The notes beneath the pieces are model-generated. The model made no database searches. It was given only the letters and a program-made list of their open reading frames with translations, and had not been told where the DNA came from. The translations under genes were made by a program, and so were the position numbers. Source: Geobacillus thermodenitrificans subsp. thermodenitrificans DSM 465 (GTDB taxonomy: Bacteria > Bacillota > Bacilli > Bacillales > Anoxybacillaceae). From it: a DNA stretch of 64,000 bases. Location of the stretch: NCBI RefSeq assembly GCF_000496575.1, contig NZ_AYKT01000002.1, positions 186,001 to 250,000 on the forward strand, written 5' to 3'. Below, piece after piece: positions 17,844 through 27,065 of the stretch. Positions within the stretch are counted from its first letter, which is position 1. Each line of letters opens with the position of its first letter.

Positions 17844-19616
17844 ATGAACGACCGGCTGAAAGAAAAGCTGTCCGTGCTGCCAGAGCAGCCGGGCTGCTAT
17901 TTAATGAAAGACAAACACGGAACGGTCATTTACGTCGGCAAGGCGAAGTCGCTGAAAGCGCGCGTCCGCTCGTATTTTACCGGGACGCACGAAGGCAAGA
18001 CGCAGCGACTTGTCGAGGAAATTGCCGATTTTGAATATATTGTTACCTCATCAAATGCCGAGGCGCTCATTTTGGAAATGAACTTGATTAAAAAGCATGA
18101 CCCGAAATACAACGTCATGCTGAAAGGCGATGAAAGTTATCCATTTATTAAAATTACCGCAGAAAAGCATCCGCGATTGCTTATTACCCGCAAAGTGAAA
18201 AAAGACGGCGGCAAATATTTCGGTCCGTACCCGAACGTGCAGGCGGCCCGCGAAACGAAAAAGTTGCTCGACCGTTTATATCCGCTCCGCAAATGCTCGA
18301 CGCTGCCTTCGCGTGTTTGCTTATATTACCATATGGGACAGTGTCTTGCTCCGTGCGTTTACCCGGTGTCGGATGAGCAAAACAAAGCCATGGTCGAGCA
18401 AGTCGTTCGTTTTTTAAACGGTGGCTATCAAGAGGTAAAGCGGGAGCTGACGGAAAAAATGCATCAGGCGGCCGAAGCGCTCGAGTTTGAGCGGGCGAAA
18501 GAATACCGTGACCAAATCGCGGCGATTGAGATGACGATGGAAAAACAAAAAATCGTGTTCAACGATTTCATCGATCGCGATGTGTTCGGCTATGCATATG
18601 ACAAAGGTTGGATGTGCGTACAAGTGTTTTTCCTTCGCCAAGGGAAGCTGATTGAGCGCGATGTGTCCATTTTCCCTCTTTACCAAGACCCGGATGAGGA
18701 AATGCTCACATTTTTAGGTCAGTTTTATACGAAGGCACACCATTTAAAGCCAAAAGAAGTTGTCTTGCCGACCGACATCGACGGTGAGCTCGTCCGCGAG
18801 CTGCTTGGCGTCCATGTCGTTCAGCCGAAAAAAGGGAAGAAAAAAGAACTGATCGAGCTGGCGAACAAAAACGCCGCCATTGCCCTAAAAGAAAAGTTTT
18901 ATTTTATCGAGCGCGATGAAGAGCGGACGATCAAGGCGGTCGAACGGCTCGGGGAGCTGCTCGGCATTCCGACGCCGCGCCGCATTGAGGCGTTTGATAA
19001 CTCGAACATATACGGAACCGATCCGGTCTCAGCGCTCGTTGTCTTCCTTGACGGCAAGCCGGCGAAAAAAGAGTACCGGAAATATAAGGTGAAAACGGTC
19101 GAGGGGCCGAACGACTATGAGTCGATGCGCGAAGTCGTGCGCCGACGCTATACACGCGTGCTGAAAGAAAGACTGCCGCTTCCTGATTTGATCATTATCG
19201 ATGGCGGAAAAGGCCATTTGTCCGCAGTGCGCGATGTACTTGAAAACGAACTCGGCCTCGATGTACCGCTCGCCGGGCTGGCGAAAGACGAAAAACATCG
19301 CACATCGGAGCTTATTGCTGGTGACCCGCCAGCCGTTGTGCCGCTTGACAGGCAAAGCCAAGAGTTTTATTTGCTGCAACGCATTCAAGATGAAGTGCAC
19401 CGGTTTGCGGTGACGTTCCACCGTCAGACGCGGCAAAAAACGATGCTCCATTCCATTCTTGATGACATCCCTGGTGTCGGGGCAAAGCGAAAAAAGGCGT
19501 TATTAAACTATTTTGGCTCCGTGAAAAAAATGAAAGAGGCGACGGTGGAAGAGCTGCAGCGGGCAAACATCCCGCGGTCGGTGGCGGAGAAAATTTATGA
19601 AAAACTGCACGAATAA
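17844..19616 (+). CDS. uvrC: UvrABC system protein C
   Basis: The 590-residue dual-incision nuclease of nucleotide excision repair. The N-terminal GIY-YIG nuclease domain ('[19 protein letters not shown]', about 15-33) makes the 3' cut. A UVR motif near 200-235 ('[16 protein letters not shown]') binds UvrB. The C-terminal RNase H-like domain makes the 5' cut ('[15 protein letters not shown]', '[12 protein letters not shown]'), and a helix-hairpin-helix pair lies at the end ('[13 protein letters not shown]'). ATG at 17844 follows GGATGGAG; GTG 17835 and ATG 17838 are also in frame but too close to that site. Confidence 0.96.
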   Translation: MNDRLKEKLSVLPEQPGCYLMKDKHGTVIYVGKAKSLKARVRSYFTGTHEGKTQRLVEEIADFEYIVTSSNAEALILEMNLIKKHDPKYNVMLKGDESYPFIKITAEKHPRLLITRKVKKDGGKYFGPYPNVQAARETKKLLDRLYPLRKCSTLPSRVCLYYHMGQCLAPCVYPVSDEQNKAMVEQVVRFLNGGYQEVKRELTEKMHQAAEALEFERAKEYRDQIAAIEMTMEKQKIVFNDFIDRDVFGYAYDKGWMCVQVFFLRQGKLIERDVSIFPLYQDPDEEMLTFLGQFYTKAHHLKPKEVVLPTDIDGELVRELLGVHVVQPKKGKKKELIELANKNAAIALKEKFYFIERDEERTIKAVERLGELLGIPTPRRIEAFDNSNIYGTDPVSALVVFLDGKPAKKEYRKYKVKTVEGPNDYESMREVVRRRYTRVLKERLPLPDLIIIDGGKGHLSAVRDVLENELGLDVPLAGLAKDEKHRTSELIAGDPPAVVPLDRQSQEFYLLQRIQDEVHRFAVTFHRQTRQKTMLHSILDDIPGVGAKRKKALLNYFGSVKKMKEATVEELQRANIPRSVAEKIYEKLHE

Positions 19617-19622
19617 TGGCGC

Positions 19623-19654
19623 AAAGGGCGTCCCAGAGGGTTGGGACGCCCTTT
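19623..19654. terminator. Terminator shared by uvrC and yslB
   Basis: AAAGGGCGTCCCA and TGGGACGCCCTTT are perfect 13-base arms with a 6-base loop between two convergent genes. The T tract on either side is short, so termination may lean on the strong stem. Confidence 0.75.
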
Positions 19655-19715
19655 GTTCACTTGATTCTCCTTGTCGGAGAAGCCTTTTGTGTTTGTTGTC
19701 GAAAACGTGAGGCAA

Positions 19716-20171
19716 TCAATCAATCGATTGCTTTCGATCCCATTTTACTAAAATGCGCGCCTTGCCGGCCTGCTTTGATGGCATTTCGACTGCTTCGGTG
19801 ACGAACCGTTTTTGCTGCTCAATTTGCTGGGCGAGAAATCCGGCTTCCAGCTGAAATGTGCAGTCGTCGTATAAGGAAAGGCGGGCAGAGATAATCGGAC
19901 CGGACAGCTCGATATGCAGTTCATCTTTCCGCTCTTCGCCAATCGATATCGTTCCCCAGCCGGCCCGTTCAAAAAAAGCGGCGATGTCTTCTAGGGTAGC
20001 AAGTGGATAGCGGCGCGCCAGCTGCTTGCCGGCCCAATACAAAAGCCCTGCGCTATCTTTGCCGAACAGCTCGGGAAGAAGTGAATGGCGGAGCAGCTCG
20101 GTGCCAAATGCGGAAAGCGCGATGGATTCAAATGCTTGATACTGTTCGTCTAATGATGGCTGTTTCATCAT
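19716..20171 (-). CDS. yslB: YslB family protein (DUF2507)
   Basis: A 151-residue protein matching the YslB/DUF2507 family found next to sdhC in Bacillus. The visible family features are 'FGTELLRHSLLPELFGKD' and 'LYWAGKQLARRYPL' in the N-terminal half and 'RAGWGTISI' in the middle. The function is unknown. The start is one of two consecutive ATG codons (20171 or 20168 on the minus strand); GAAAGGGGAAG upstream fits the second slightly better. It is transcribed away from sdhC and towards uvrC, sharing a hairpin with uvrC. Confidence 0.82.
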   Translation of the reverse strand: MMKQPSLDEQYQAFESIALSAFGTELLRHSLLPELFGKDSAGLLYWAGKQLARRYPLATLEDIAAFFERAGWGTISIGEERKDELHIELSGPIISARLSLYDDCTFQLEAGFLAQQIEQQKRFVTEAVEMPSKQAGKARILVKWDRKQSID

Positions 20172-20217
20172 CTTCCCCTCTTTCTATCCATTTCCTCATT
20201 ATAGCTGAACTGATGGC

Positions 20218-20245
20218 GGCGTGCACGCCCTTTCTTAAAGAAAGG
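20218..20245. repeat. Two adjacent palindromes between yslB and sdhC
   Basis: GGCGTGCACGCC (20218-20229) is a perfect 12-base palindrome. It is followed at once by CCTTTCTT-A-AAGAAAGG (20229-20245), a perfect 8-base inverted repeat around one base. They lie 42 bases upstream of the sdhC promoter and about 47 bases upstream of yslB. They may be operators for either gene; no known consensus is recognised. Confidence 0.5.
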
Positions 20246-20286
20246 ATAAATATGAGAATGTTTGAACATTTTGTGACGATGTTTTC

Positions 20287-20315
20287 TTGACGCTTGTACG
20301 ATGTGGGAGTACAAT
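20287..20315 (+). promoter_or_regulatory. Promoter of the sdhCAB operon
   Basis: TTGACG (20287-20292), a 17-base spacer and TACAAT (20310-20315) form a good sigma-A promoter. The leader to sdhC is about 90 bases. Confidence 0.78.
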
Positions 20316-20413
20316 GAATGTGACAAAGCGAATATGGAAATGGAAGGCGTTTCTGTTTCCATTCTTTAGCGAGGGGGCACGCATTTTATTACTAGTCAAA
20401 AGGGGGCTTACAT

Positions 20414-21022
20414 ATGGCAGGGAATCGCGAGTTTTATTACCGCCGGCTCCATTCGCTGCTTGGGGTTATTCCCGTTGGCATTTTTTTAGTGCAGCACTTG
20501 ATCGTCAACCATTTTGCGACGCGTGGGCCGGAAGCGTTTAACCGAGCGGCTGCATTTATGGAGAATTTGCCGTTCCGTATTTTCTTAGAAATTTTTGTTA
20601 TTCTTCTTCCATTGGTGTTCCACGCTGTATACGGTATTTATATTGCGTTTACAGCCAAATTCAACACCCGTCAGTACGGCTATTTCCGTAACTGGATGTT
20701 TATGCTTCAGCGGATCACAGGGATTATTACGTTGATTTTTGTCGTCTGGCATGTGTATGAAACAAGGGTGCAAGCTGCCTTTGGTGCCGAAGTGAACTAT
20801 GATATGATGGCGAATATCGTCGATAATCCGATCATGCTTTGGTTTTATATTGTCGGAATTTTATCAACCGTGTTTCACTTCGCTAACGGTTTATGGTCGT
20901 TCTTTGTCAGCTGGGGGTTAATCGTGTCTCCTCGTTCACAACAAGTGTTTACGTACATTACGATGATTATCTTTTTCGCAATTTCGATTATCGGTATTCG
21001 CGCCATTTTAGCATTTGCGTAG
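20414..21022 (+). CDS. sdhC: Succinate dehydrogenase cytochrome b558 subunit
   Basis: The 202-residue membrane anchor of succinate:menaquinone oxidoreductase. It has five predicted membrane spans and conserved histidines ('RRLHSLLGVIPVGIFLVQH', 'LVFHAVYGIYIAF', 'WHVYETR', 'FHFANGLWSF') that ligate the two hemes b in the Bacillus enzyme. It anchors SdhA and SdhB to the inner face of the membrane and passes electrons to menaquinone. ATG at 20414 follows AAGGGGG. It is first in sdhC-sdhA-sdhB, with 166 bases before sdhA. Confidence 0.95.
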   Translation: MAGNREFYYRRLHSLLGVIPVGIFLVQHLIVNHFATRGPEAFNRAAAFMENLPFRIFLEIFVILLPLVFHAVYGIYIAFTAKFNTRQYGYFRNWMFMLQRITGIITLIFVVWHVYETRVQAAFGAEVNYDMMANIVDNPIMLWFYIVGILSTVFHFANGLWSFFVSWGLIVSPRSQQVFTYITMIIFFAISIIGIRAILAFA

Positions 21023-21188
21023 GACAATCCTTTCATTCGAGACGTTTTGATGATGAACCGCTGCGTTGGCTGATAACGGATCGCGTTGCAGCCGTTCGTC
21101 GAACGACCGCTTGGTCGATGGGGCGAATCGGCGGAGCAAACCGTGGATATTGAAGCAAAAGCAGCAATTTTCTAGGGAGTGAGTAGCC

Positions 21189-22946
21189 ATGAAAAAAGGA
21201 AAAATCATCGTTGTTGGCGGCGGATTGGCCGGCTTGATGGCCACGATTAAAATCGCCGAAGCAGGAGTGCCTGTCGAGTTGTTTTCACTCGTTCCAGTAA
21301 AGCGTTCTCACTCCGTCTGTGCCCAAGGAGGCATTAACGGAGCGGTCAATACGAAAGGTGAGGGTGACTCGCCGTGGGAACATTTTGACGATACCGTCTA
21401 CGGCGGCGACTTTTTGGCGAACCAGCCTCCGGTCAAAGCGATGTGTGAGGCGGCGCCGGGCATCATTTACATGCTCGATCGGATGGGTGTCATGTTCAAC
21501 CGCACGCCGGAAGGATTGCTCGATTTCCGTCGTTTCGGGGGAACGCAGCATCACCGCACTGCTTACGCTGGAGCAACGACTGGTCAGCAAATTTTGTATG
21601 CGCTTGATGAGCAAGTGCGTCGCCATGAAGTAGCAGGCCTTGTCACGAAATATGAGCATTGGGAATTTTTGGGTGTTGTTTTAGATGATGAACAAATTTG
21701 CCGCGGCATCGTCGCACAAGACTTGCGGTCCATGGAAATTAAAGCGTTTCCGGCTGATGCGGTCATTTTGGCGACCGGTGGTCCGGGGATCATCTTTGGA
21801 AAATCGACGAACTCGGTCATCAATACTGGTTCGGCCGCATCGATCGCTTACCAACAAGGTGTCTATTACGCAAACGGTGAGTTTATCCAAATTCATCCGA
21901 CCGCGATTCCGGGCGATGACAAGCTTCGGTTGATGAGCGAATCGGCGCGCGGAGAGGGCGGACGCGTCTGGACGTACAAAGACGGAAAACCGTGGTACTT
22001 CCTCGAAGAAAAGTATCCGGCTTACGGAAACTTAGTGCCACGCGACATCGCCGCTCGGGAAATTTTCCATGTGTGCGTCGACTTGAAGCTTGGCATTAAC
22101 GGCGAAAACATGGTGTATTTGGATCTTTCCCATAAAGATCCGAAAGAGCTGGATGTTAAGCTTGGCGGTATTATTGAAATTTATGAGAAATTCATGGGCG
22201 AAGATCCGCGCAAAGTGCCGATGAAAGTGTTCCCGGCCGTTCACTATTCGATGGGCGGTTTATGGGTCGATTATGATCAAATGACGAACATTAAAGGGTT
22301 GTTTGCCGCAGGTGAGTGCGATTATTCTATTCACGGCGCGAACCGCCTTGGTGCGAACTCGCTGCTCTCAGCTATTTATGGCGGAATGGTCGCCGGCCCG
22401 AATGCTGTTCGTTACATCCGCGGCCTTGAAAAATCGGCCGATGCGTTGCCGTCGACGCTCTTTGACAGCTATGTCAAACAAGAACAAGAAAAATGGGAAA
22501 ACATCCTGTCGATGGACGGCACGGAAAACGCTTATGTGCTGCATAAAGAACTCGGCGAATGGATGACAGCGAACGTGACGATCGTCCGCTACAACGACCG
22601 GCTGCTGAAGACGGACGAAAAAATTCAAGAGCTGATGGAGCGGTATAAAAACATTAGCGTCACTGACACGGCAAAATGGAGCAACCAAGGGGCAACATTT
22701 ATCCGTCAGCTGTACAACATGCTGCAACTCGCCCGTGTCATTACACTTGGCGCGTACAATCGCAATGAAAGCCGCGGAGCGCACTACAAACCGGAGTTTC
22801 CGGAGCGCAATGACAAAGAGTGGCTGAAAACGACGATGGCTCGCTATACGCCAGACGGTCCGTCGTTCCATTACGAAGACGTCGATGTTTCGTTGATTAA
22901 GCCGCGCAAACGCGACTACAGCAAAAAGAAAGAGGAAGTGAAGTAA
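21189..22946 (+). CDS. sdhA: Succinate dehydrogenase flavoprotein subunit
   Basis: The 585-residue FAD subunit that oxidises succinate to fumarate. The FAD-binding 'VVGGGLAGL' is at 8-16, and the histidine expected to hold FAD covalently is in 'RSHSVCAQGG' (His41). The substrate-site segments 'FIQIHPTAIPG' and 'SESARGEGGRVW' follow, and the C-terminal part has 'RNESRGAHYKPEFPERND'. ATG at 21189 follows TAGGGAGTGAG. It ends 1 base before sdhB. This enzyme joins the TCA cycle to the respiratory chain. Confidence 0.97.
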   Translation: MKKGKIIVVGGGLAGLMATIKIAEAGVPVELFSLVPVKRSHSVCAQGGINGAVNTKGEGDSPWEHFDDTVYGGDFLANQPPVKAMCEAAPGIIYMLDRMGVMFNRTPEGLLDFRRFGGTQHHRTAYAGATTGQQILYALDEQVRRHEVAGLVTKYEHWEFLGVVLDDEQICRGIVAQDLRSMEIKAFPADAVILATGGPGIIFGKSTNSVINTGSAASIAYQQGVYYANGEFIQIHPTAIPGDDKLRLMSESARGEGGRVWTYKDGKPWYFLEEKYPAYGNLVPRDIAAREIFHVCVDLKLGINGENMVYLDLSHKDPKELDVKLGGIIEIYEKFMGEDPRKVPMKVFPAVHYSMGGLWVDYDQMTNIKGLFAAGECDYSIHGANRLGANSLLSAIYGGMVAGPNAVRYIRGLEKSADALPSTLFDSYVKQEQEKWENILSMDGTENAYVLHKELGEWMTANVTIVRYNDRLLKTDEKIQELMERYKNISVTDTAKWSNQGATFIRQLYNMLQLARVITLGAYNRNESRGAHYKPEFPERNDKEWLKTTMARYTPDGPSFHYEDVDVSLIKPRKRDYSKKKEEVK

Positions 22947-22947
22947 G

Positions 22948-23709
22948 ATGAGCGAGAACAAAACGGTTCGATTCATCATTACGCGCCAAGATCGTCCGGA
23001 CTCTGCACCATATGAAGAAGAGTTTGTCATCCCGTACCGTCCGAACATGAACGTCATTTCGGCGCTCATGGAAATTCGCCGCAATCCGGTTAACGCCAAA
23101 GGGGAAAAAACAACACCAGTCGTTTGGGAAATGAACTGTTTGGAAGAAGTGTGCGGAGCATGTTCGATGGTGATTAACGGCAAGCCGCGCCAAGCGTGTG
23201 CGGCCTTGATCGACCAGCTTGAGCAGCCGATCCGCCTCGAGCCGATGCGCACGTTCCCAGTCATCCGTGACTTGGCGATCGACCGTAGCCGGATGTTTGA
23301 CGCCTTAAAGAGAGTAAAAGCGTGGATCCCGATCGACGGGACGTATGACTTAGGTCCTGGCCCGCGCATGCCGGAGCGGAAACGGCAGTGGGCATACGAG
23401 TTGTCAAAATGCATGACGTGCGGCGTGTGCCTTGAGGCGTGTCCGAATGTCAACAGCAAGTCGAACTTTATCGGCCCGGCGCCGCTGTCGCAAGTGCGGC
23501 TGTTCAACGCCCATCCGACCGGAGCGATGCATAAAGCGGAACGGCTGCGGACTATTATGGGCGACGGCGGCTTGGCGAACTGCGGCAACTCACAAAACTG
23601 TGTGCAATCATGCCCGAAAGGCATTCCGCTGACAACATCGATCGCCGCTTTAAACCGCGATACGACGATTCAAATGTTCCGCGATTTCTTCGGCAGCGAC
23701 GAAGTATAA
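22948..23709 (+). CDS. sdhB: Succinate dehydrogenase iron-sulfur subunit
   Basis: The 253-residue electron-transfer subunit. Three cysteine groups are present: the 2Fe-2S loop 'CLEEVCGACS' with a later 'C' in 'PRQAC', the 4Fe-4S motif 'CMTCGVCLEACP', and the 3Fe-4S motif 'CGNSQNCVQSCPKG'. Electrons pass from FAD in SdhA through these centres to heme b in SdhC. The ribosome site AGAGGAAGTG lies in the end of sdhA, so the two genes are coupled. Confidence 0.97.
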   Translation: MSENKTVRFIITRQDRPDSAPYEEEFVIPYRPNMNVISALMEIRRNPVNAKGEKTTPVVWEMNCLEEVCGACSMVINGKPRQACAALIDQLEQPIRLEPMRTFPVIRDLAIDRSRMFDALKRVKAWIPIDGTYDLGPGPRMPERKRQWAYELSKCMTCGVCLEACPNVNSKSNFIGPAPLSQVRLFNAHPTGAMHKAERLRTIMGDGGLANCGNSQNCVQSCPKGIPLTTSIAALNRDTTIQMFRDFFGSDEV

Positions 23710-23723
23710 TGAGGACGATATCC

Positions 23724-23757
23724 ATCCCCTTCATGGTCAGCCATGAAGGGGATTTCT
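23724..23757 (+). terminator. Terminator of sdhCAB
   Basis: ATCCCCTTCATGG and CCATGAAGGGGAT are perfect 13-base arms with a 4-base loop, followed by TTCTTGT. Confidence 0.88.
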
Positions 23758-23880
23758 TGTCCTAGGTGCCGGATGGATACCGCCTGTCGGGCGGATGCAG
23801 CCTGCTGATCGTTTGTCCTAGCGCATGGAAAAAGTGAAGAAAAAAGACCCATTTTTCTATTAGATAAGCAAATTTTCGTC

Positions 23881-23908
23881 ACCGCCGCCCTTGCTCTCAC
23901 ATACTATA
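23881..23908 (+). promoter_or_regulatory. Sigma-K type promoter of gerE
   Basis: CATACTATA (23900-23908) matches the sigma-K -10 consensus CATANNNTA exactly, and AC (23881-23882) lies 17 bases upstream at the -35 position. B. subtilis gerE is transcribed by sigma-K in the mother cell, so function and sequence agree. Confidence 0.65.
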
Positions 23909-23968
23909 TGGTGAGTAAATACCCATCCGGCAGTTCGGGCCCATTGAGAGCAAGGAGGGTTACAACCG

Positions 23969-24193
23969 TTGAAGGATAAATCGTTTCAATCGAAGCCGCT
24001 GTTGACAAAGAGAGAGAAAGAAGTTTTTGAATTGCTCGTCCAAGATAAGACGACGAAAGAAATCGCTAAAGAGCTGTTTATCAGCGAGAAAACCGTTCGC
24101 AACCATATTTCGAATGCGATGCAAAAGCTTGGAGTCAAGGGGCGCTCACAGGCTGTCATCGAATTGCTTCGAATGGGCGAACTTGAACTATAA
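23969..24193 (+). CDS. gerE: Spore germination/coat regulator GerE
   Basis: A 74-residue DNA-binding protein made almost only of a LuxR-type helix-turn-helix: 'LLTKREKEVFELLVQD' followed by 'TKEIAKELFISEKTVRNHIS' and 'KLGVKGRSQAVIELL'. In B. subtilis GerE is the last mother-cell transcription factor of sporulation and switches coat genes on or off together with sigma-K. The start is TTG at 23969 with an AAGGAGGG site. Length and sequence are nearly the same as in Bacillus. Confidence 0.96.
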   Translation: MKDKSFQSKPLLTKREKEVFELLVQDKTTKEIAKELFISEKTVRNHISNAMQKLGVKGRSQAVIELLRMGELEL

Positions 24194-24243
24194 AACGATG
24201 CCGATGTTCCCTTTTCGAATGGCTGTTTGTTATCTCCTTTTGT

Positions 24244-24274
24244 GGCCGGACGAGGCTTTGTTGCCCGTCCGGCC
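24244..24274 (+). terminator. Possible terminator after gerE
   Basis: GGCCGGACG and CGTCCGGCC are perfect 9-base arms about 50 bases after the gerE stop. No T run follows, so its role as a terminator is uncertain. Confidence 0.45.
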
Positions 24275-24304
24275 TTCGTCTGTAGTGGAAGCCGCATTTT
24301 TGTA

Positions 24305-24332
24305 TTGATTATGTCCCGGGGTGTTGTAAAAT
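24305..24332 (+). promoter_or_regulatory. Promoter of the MarR-type gene
   Basis: TTGATT (24305-24310), a 16-base spacer and TAAAAT (24327-24332). It lies about 75 bases before the first codon at 24407 and could also serve racE. Confidence 0.5.
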
Positions 24333-24406
24333 GAAAAATAGAATATCGTATTGGCACAAGCCGGTGATTCATGGCTAGGCCGCGAAAATGATCAAGGGGA
24401 GATTGT

Positions 24407-24851
24407 ATGCCGTCTGCGATGAACGAAAAAACGGTTGCCGAATTAGAAAAATTGCTTCGCTATATCGCCGCTAACTTAAAGCAGCGCGGCCGTGAAATTT
24501 TAACCAATTATCCGATTACCCCCCCCGCAGTTTGTCGCTTTGCAATGGTTACTTGAAGAAGGGGACTTGACGGTCGGCGAATTATCGAACAAAATGTATT
24601 TGGCGTGCAGCACGACGACCGATTTGATTGACCGTATGGAACGGAACGGCCTTGTCAGCAGAGTCCGGGATGAACACGACCGCCGTGTCGTCCGCATCCA
24701 TCTGTTGGAAAAAGGCGAGCGCATCATCGAGGAAGTCATTGAAAAACGCCAACGTGATTTGGCAAGAGTATTGGAGAACTTTTCGGACGAGGAAATCGTC
24801 TTTTTGGAACGCTGTTTACGCAAGTTACATCAAGAAATGAACAAAGAATGA
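24407..24851 (+). pseudogene. ysmB: MarR-family regulator (YsmB-like), frameshifted at a C8 tract
   Basis: The first frame starts at ATG 24407 after AAGGGGA and reads 'NLKQRGREILTNYPITPP', then meets eight C residues (24519-24526) and ends at TGA 24554. The rest of the protein, 'QWLLEEGDLTVGELSNKMY' to '...RKLHQEMNKE', continues in the next frame to 24851. Removing one C restores the family sequence ITPPQFVALQWLL and one protein of about 147 residues. The winged helix-turn-helix lies in the second part. As given, the gene yields only a 49-residue stub. It may be a true mutation, a slippage-prone tract, or a sequencing error; selection on the downstream frame looks intact. Confidence 0.85.
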
Positions 24852-24860
24852 GGCGATCAC

Positions 24861-25655
24861 TTGGAAAGAGCAATTGGTGTTATTGATTCAGGAGTTGGCG
24901 GCTTAACAGTTGCCAAGGAAATTATTCGTCAGTTACCGAAAGAGCGAATCATTTACCTCGGCGACACCGCCCGTTGCCCATACGGGCCACGTCCGATCGA
25001 AGAAATCCGCCAGTTTACGTGGCAAATGATTCATTATTTGCAGCAATACCCGCTGAAAATGCTCGTTATCGCTTGCAACACGGCGACAGCTGTCGTGCTT
25101 GACGAGGTGCGTGCGAAGCTTGACATCCCTGTTCTTGGTGTCGTTCATCCTGGCGCCCGCGCTGCCCTAAAGGCGACGAAAAACGGGCACATCGGCGTGA
25201 TCGGCACTGTCGGGACAGTCAGAAGCAAAGCGTATGAAAAAGCACTTCAATCGATCAACCCGCGCGTTCATGTCGAAAGTTTGGCCTGTCCGAAGTTCGT
25301 TCCGCTTGTCGAAAGCGGCGATTTTGAAGGGGAGAAGGCGTTGGCGATTGTCGCCGAATCGCTTGCTCCGCTGCGTCCGCGACCCATTGATGTGCTCATT
25401 TTAGGCTGTACGCATTACCCGTTGCTTGCCCCGCTCATTCGTGAGTATATGGGCAAAAAGGTGAAACTGATTTGCTCCGGGGATGAAACAGCCCGTGAAG
25501 TGAGCGCGATTTTGCATCATAGCCACCTTCTTTACACTGGCGGATGTGAACCGGAACATTTGTTTTTCACAACCGGATCAAAAGAATTGTTTGAAAAGAT
25601 TTCACGAAAATGGTTTGGCAAATCGATCGGCACAGTCGAGGCGATTCGCTTGTGA
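24861..25655 (+). CDS. racE: Glutamate racemase
   Basis: A 264-residue racemase that makes D-glutamate for peptidoglycan. The two catalytic cysteines are in 'ACNTATAV' (Cys72) and 'GCTHYP' (Cys183), and the substrate loop 'DSGVGGLTV' is at the N-terminus. TTG at 24861 is the start that matches relatives; its ribosome site (GAGG) is weak and lies at the very end of the MarR gene, so translation may be coupled to that frame. This matters because the upstream frame is the one restored after the C8 tract. A terminator follows. Confidence 0.95.
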   Translation: MERAIGVIDSGVGGLTVAKEIIRQLPKERIIYLGDTARCPYGPRPIEEIRQFTWQMIHYLQQYPLKMLVIACNTATAVVLDEVRAKLDIPVLGVVHPGARAALKATKNGHIGVIGTVGTVRSKAYEKALQSINPRVHVESLACPKFVPLVESGDFEGEKALAIVAESLAPLRPRPIDVLILGCTHYPLLAPLIREYMGKKVKLICSGDETAREVSAILHHSHLLYTGGCEPEHLFFTTGSKELFEKISRKWFGKSIGTVEAIRL

Positions 25656-25662
25656 CCAAAAA

Positions 25663-25698
25663 AATCCTTTAGCGTGTGGACGCTAAAGGATTTTTTTA
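25663..25698 (+). terminator. racE terminator
   Basis: AATCCTTTAGCG and CGCTAAAGGATT are perfect 12-base arms with a 6-base loop and a T tract. Confidence 0.94.
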
Positions 25699-25760
25699 TT
25701 CTATTTTGGCAACCAGCTCGTATACATAGTAGTACAAACTACGAGTAGGAGGGAACGTCA

Positions 25761-26837
25761 ATGGGCAAACGGACGGCTCATAGATGGACAGCACCAGTGC
25801 TTGCTTCTCTTTTGCTGCTTGGCGGTTGCGGTTTGTTTGGCAATGATGAAGCGGTGAAGGAGATCGATCCGCCGCAAGAAACGAACTACGTTAAAGACGG
25901 CCAGGCGCTTCAAGAGGCAACGGGAGACAAGAAAGAAGAGAAAGAGAAAGCAAAGGCTACTGAGACGGTGAAGAGGGAATTATACTTAATTGACAAAAAT
26001 GGCTTTGTCGTGCCACAAACAGTAGAGTTGCCGAAAACGCAGGCGGTTGCGAAACAAGTGCTCGAATATTTGATTGAGGACGGCCCTGTGTCCGAAATTT
26101 TGCCAACAGGCTTCCGCGCCGTCATTCCAGCGGGAACGACTGTGCTTGGAACAAAATTAGAAAAAGATGGGACGCTAATCGCCGATTTTTCGCCGGAATT
26201 TAAGCAATACAAACCAGAAGATGAAAAGCGGATTTTGCAAGCCATTACGTGGACATTGACCCAATTTGACAATATTAAGCGTGTCAAAATTCGGATTAAC
26301 GGCTATGACCAAGAGGTGATGCCGGTCAATAAAACACCGATCCAAGATGGAGTCAGCCGTGCGGACGGCATCAATATCGAGGCGAGTGGTGTACCGGACA
26401 TTACGAATACACACCCGGTTACGGTTTATTTCGTCGCACAGCAGGGAGATCATACGTATTACGTACCGGTGACAAGACGCGTCCCCAATAAAGAGAAGGA
26501 CAATATCGCTGCAGCGGTCAATGAGCTCATTCAAGGGCCGGACCACGGCAGCGGGCTTGTTGGCGCCTTCCAGCCGGATGCAAAACTTGTCGATGCCCCG
26601 AAATATGAAGACGGCAAAGTGACACTTAACTTTAACGAAGGCATTTATGGCAGCAACAAGAAAAATGTCATTTCTGATGTCGTGTTAAATTCGCTTGTGC
26701 TATCGCTCACCGAGCAAAACGGAGTTGACAGCGTGGCAATCACCGTCAACGGCAAAGCCGATCTCGTCACCGAGGATGGGAAACCGCTCACAAAGCCGGT
26801 TACTCGGCCGCAAAACGTCAATACTGGAGCATTTTAA
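25761..26837 (+). CDS. gerM: Spore germination lipoprotein GerM
   Basis: A 358-residue lipoprotein with lipobox L-G-G-C (Cys23), a charged linker rich in lysine and glutamate (about 50-75), and two GerMN domains (about 90-205 and 225-345). In B. subtilis GerM is made in the mother cell, takes part in engulfment-stage peptidoglycan remodelling and is needed for germination. ATG at 25761 follows TAGGAGGGAA. The upstream stretch holds nested inverted repeats (CTCGTA 25717-25722 with TACGAG 25740-25745; GTAGT with ACTAC inside). A sigma-E promoter is expected but not clear. Confidence 0.93.
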   Translation: MGKRTAHRWTAPVLASLLLLGGCGLFGNDEAVKEIDPPQETNYVKDGQALQEATGDKKEEKEKAKATETVKRELYLIDKNGFVVPQTVELPKTQAVAKQVLEYLIEDGPVSEILPTGFRAVIPAGTTVLGTKLEKDGTLIADFSPEFKQYKPEDEKRILQAITWTLTQFDNIKRVKIRINGYDQEVMPVNKTPIQDGVSRADGINIEASGVPDITNTHPVTVYFVAQQGDHTYYVPVTRRVPNKEKDNIAAAVNELIQGPDHGSGLVGAFQPDAKLVDAPKYEDGKVTLNFNEGIYGSNKKNVISDVVLNSLVLSLTEQNGVDSVAITVNGKADLVTEDGKPLTKPVTRPQNVNTGAF

Positions 26838-26887
26838 CCAGTTGACGTTGGGCAAGCTGGAAACGAAGAGACTGTTTGTGGTATAAC

Positions 26888-26925
26888 AAAGGGGTGGAAA
26901 CGTATTCCGCCCCTTTATTTTTTAT
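26888..26925 (+). terminator. gerM terminator
   Basis: AAAGGGGTGGAA and TTCCGCCCCTTT pair over 12 bases with one G-T pair, with a 5-base loop and ATTTTTTAT after the stem. Confidence 0.88.
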
Positions 26926-27065
26926 CAAAGCGGTGGAAGCTTCTGCTAGGGAGTGCGATAAAAGCAGGAACGATGTTTGGGACCGCTTGGGATTCGCTTG
27001 AAGGAGCAGGCTGACACTTGGCCGTCAAGCGGAAGCCATCCAAGGAGGAAAAAGGAGGACTGTCG

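Noticed and set aside
22368-23624. A 418-codon open frame on the minus strand
   Set aside because: It lies across sdhA and sdhB, whose products are complete and certain. Its translation has no family signature and is a by-product of codon bias in the real genes.
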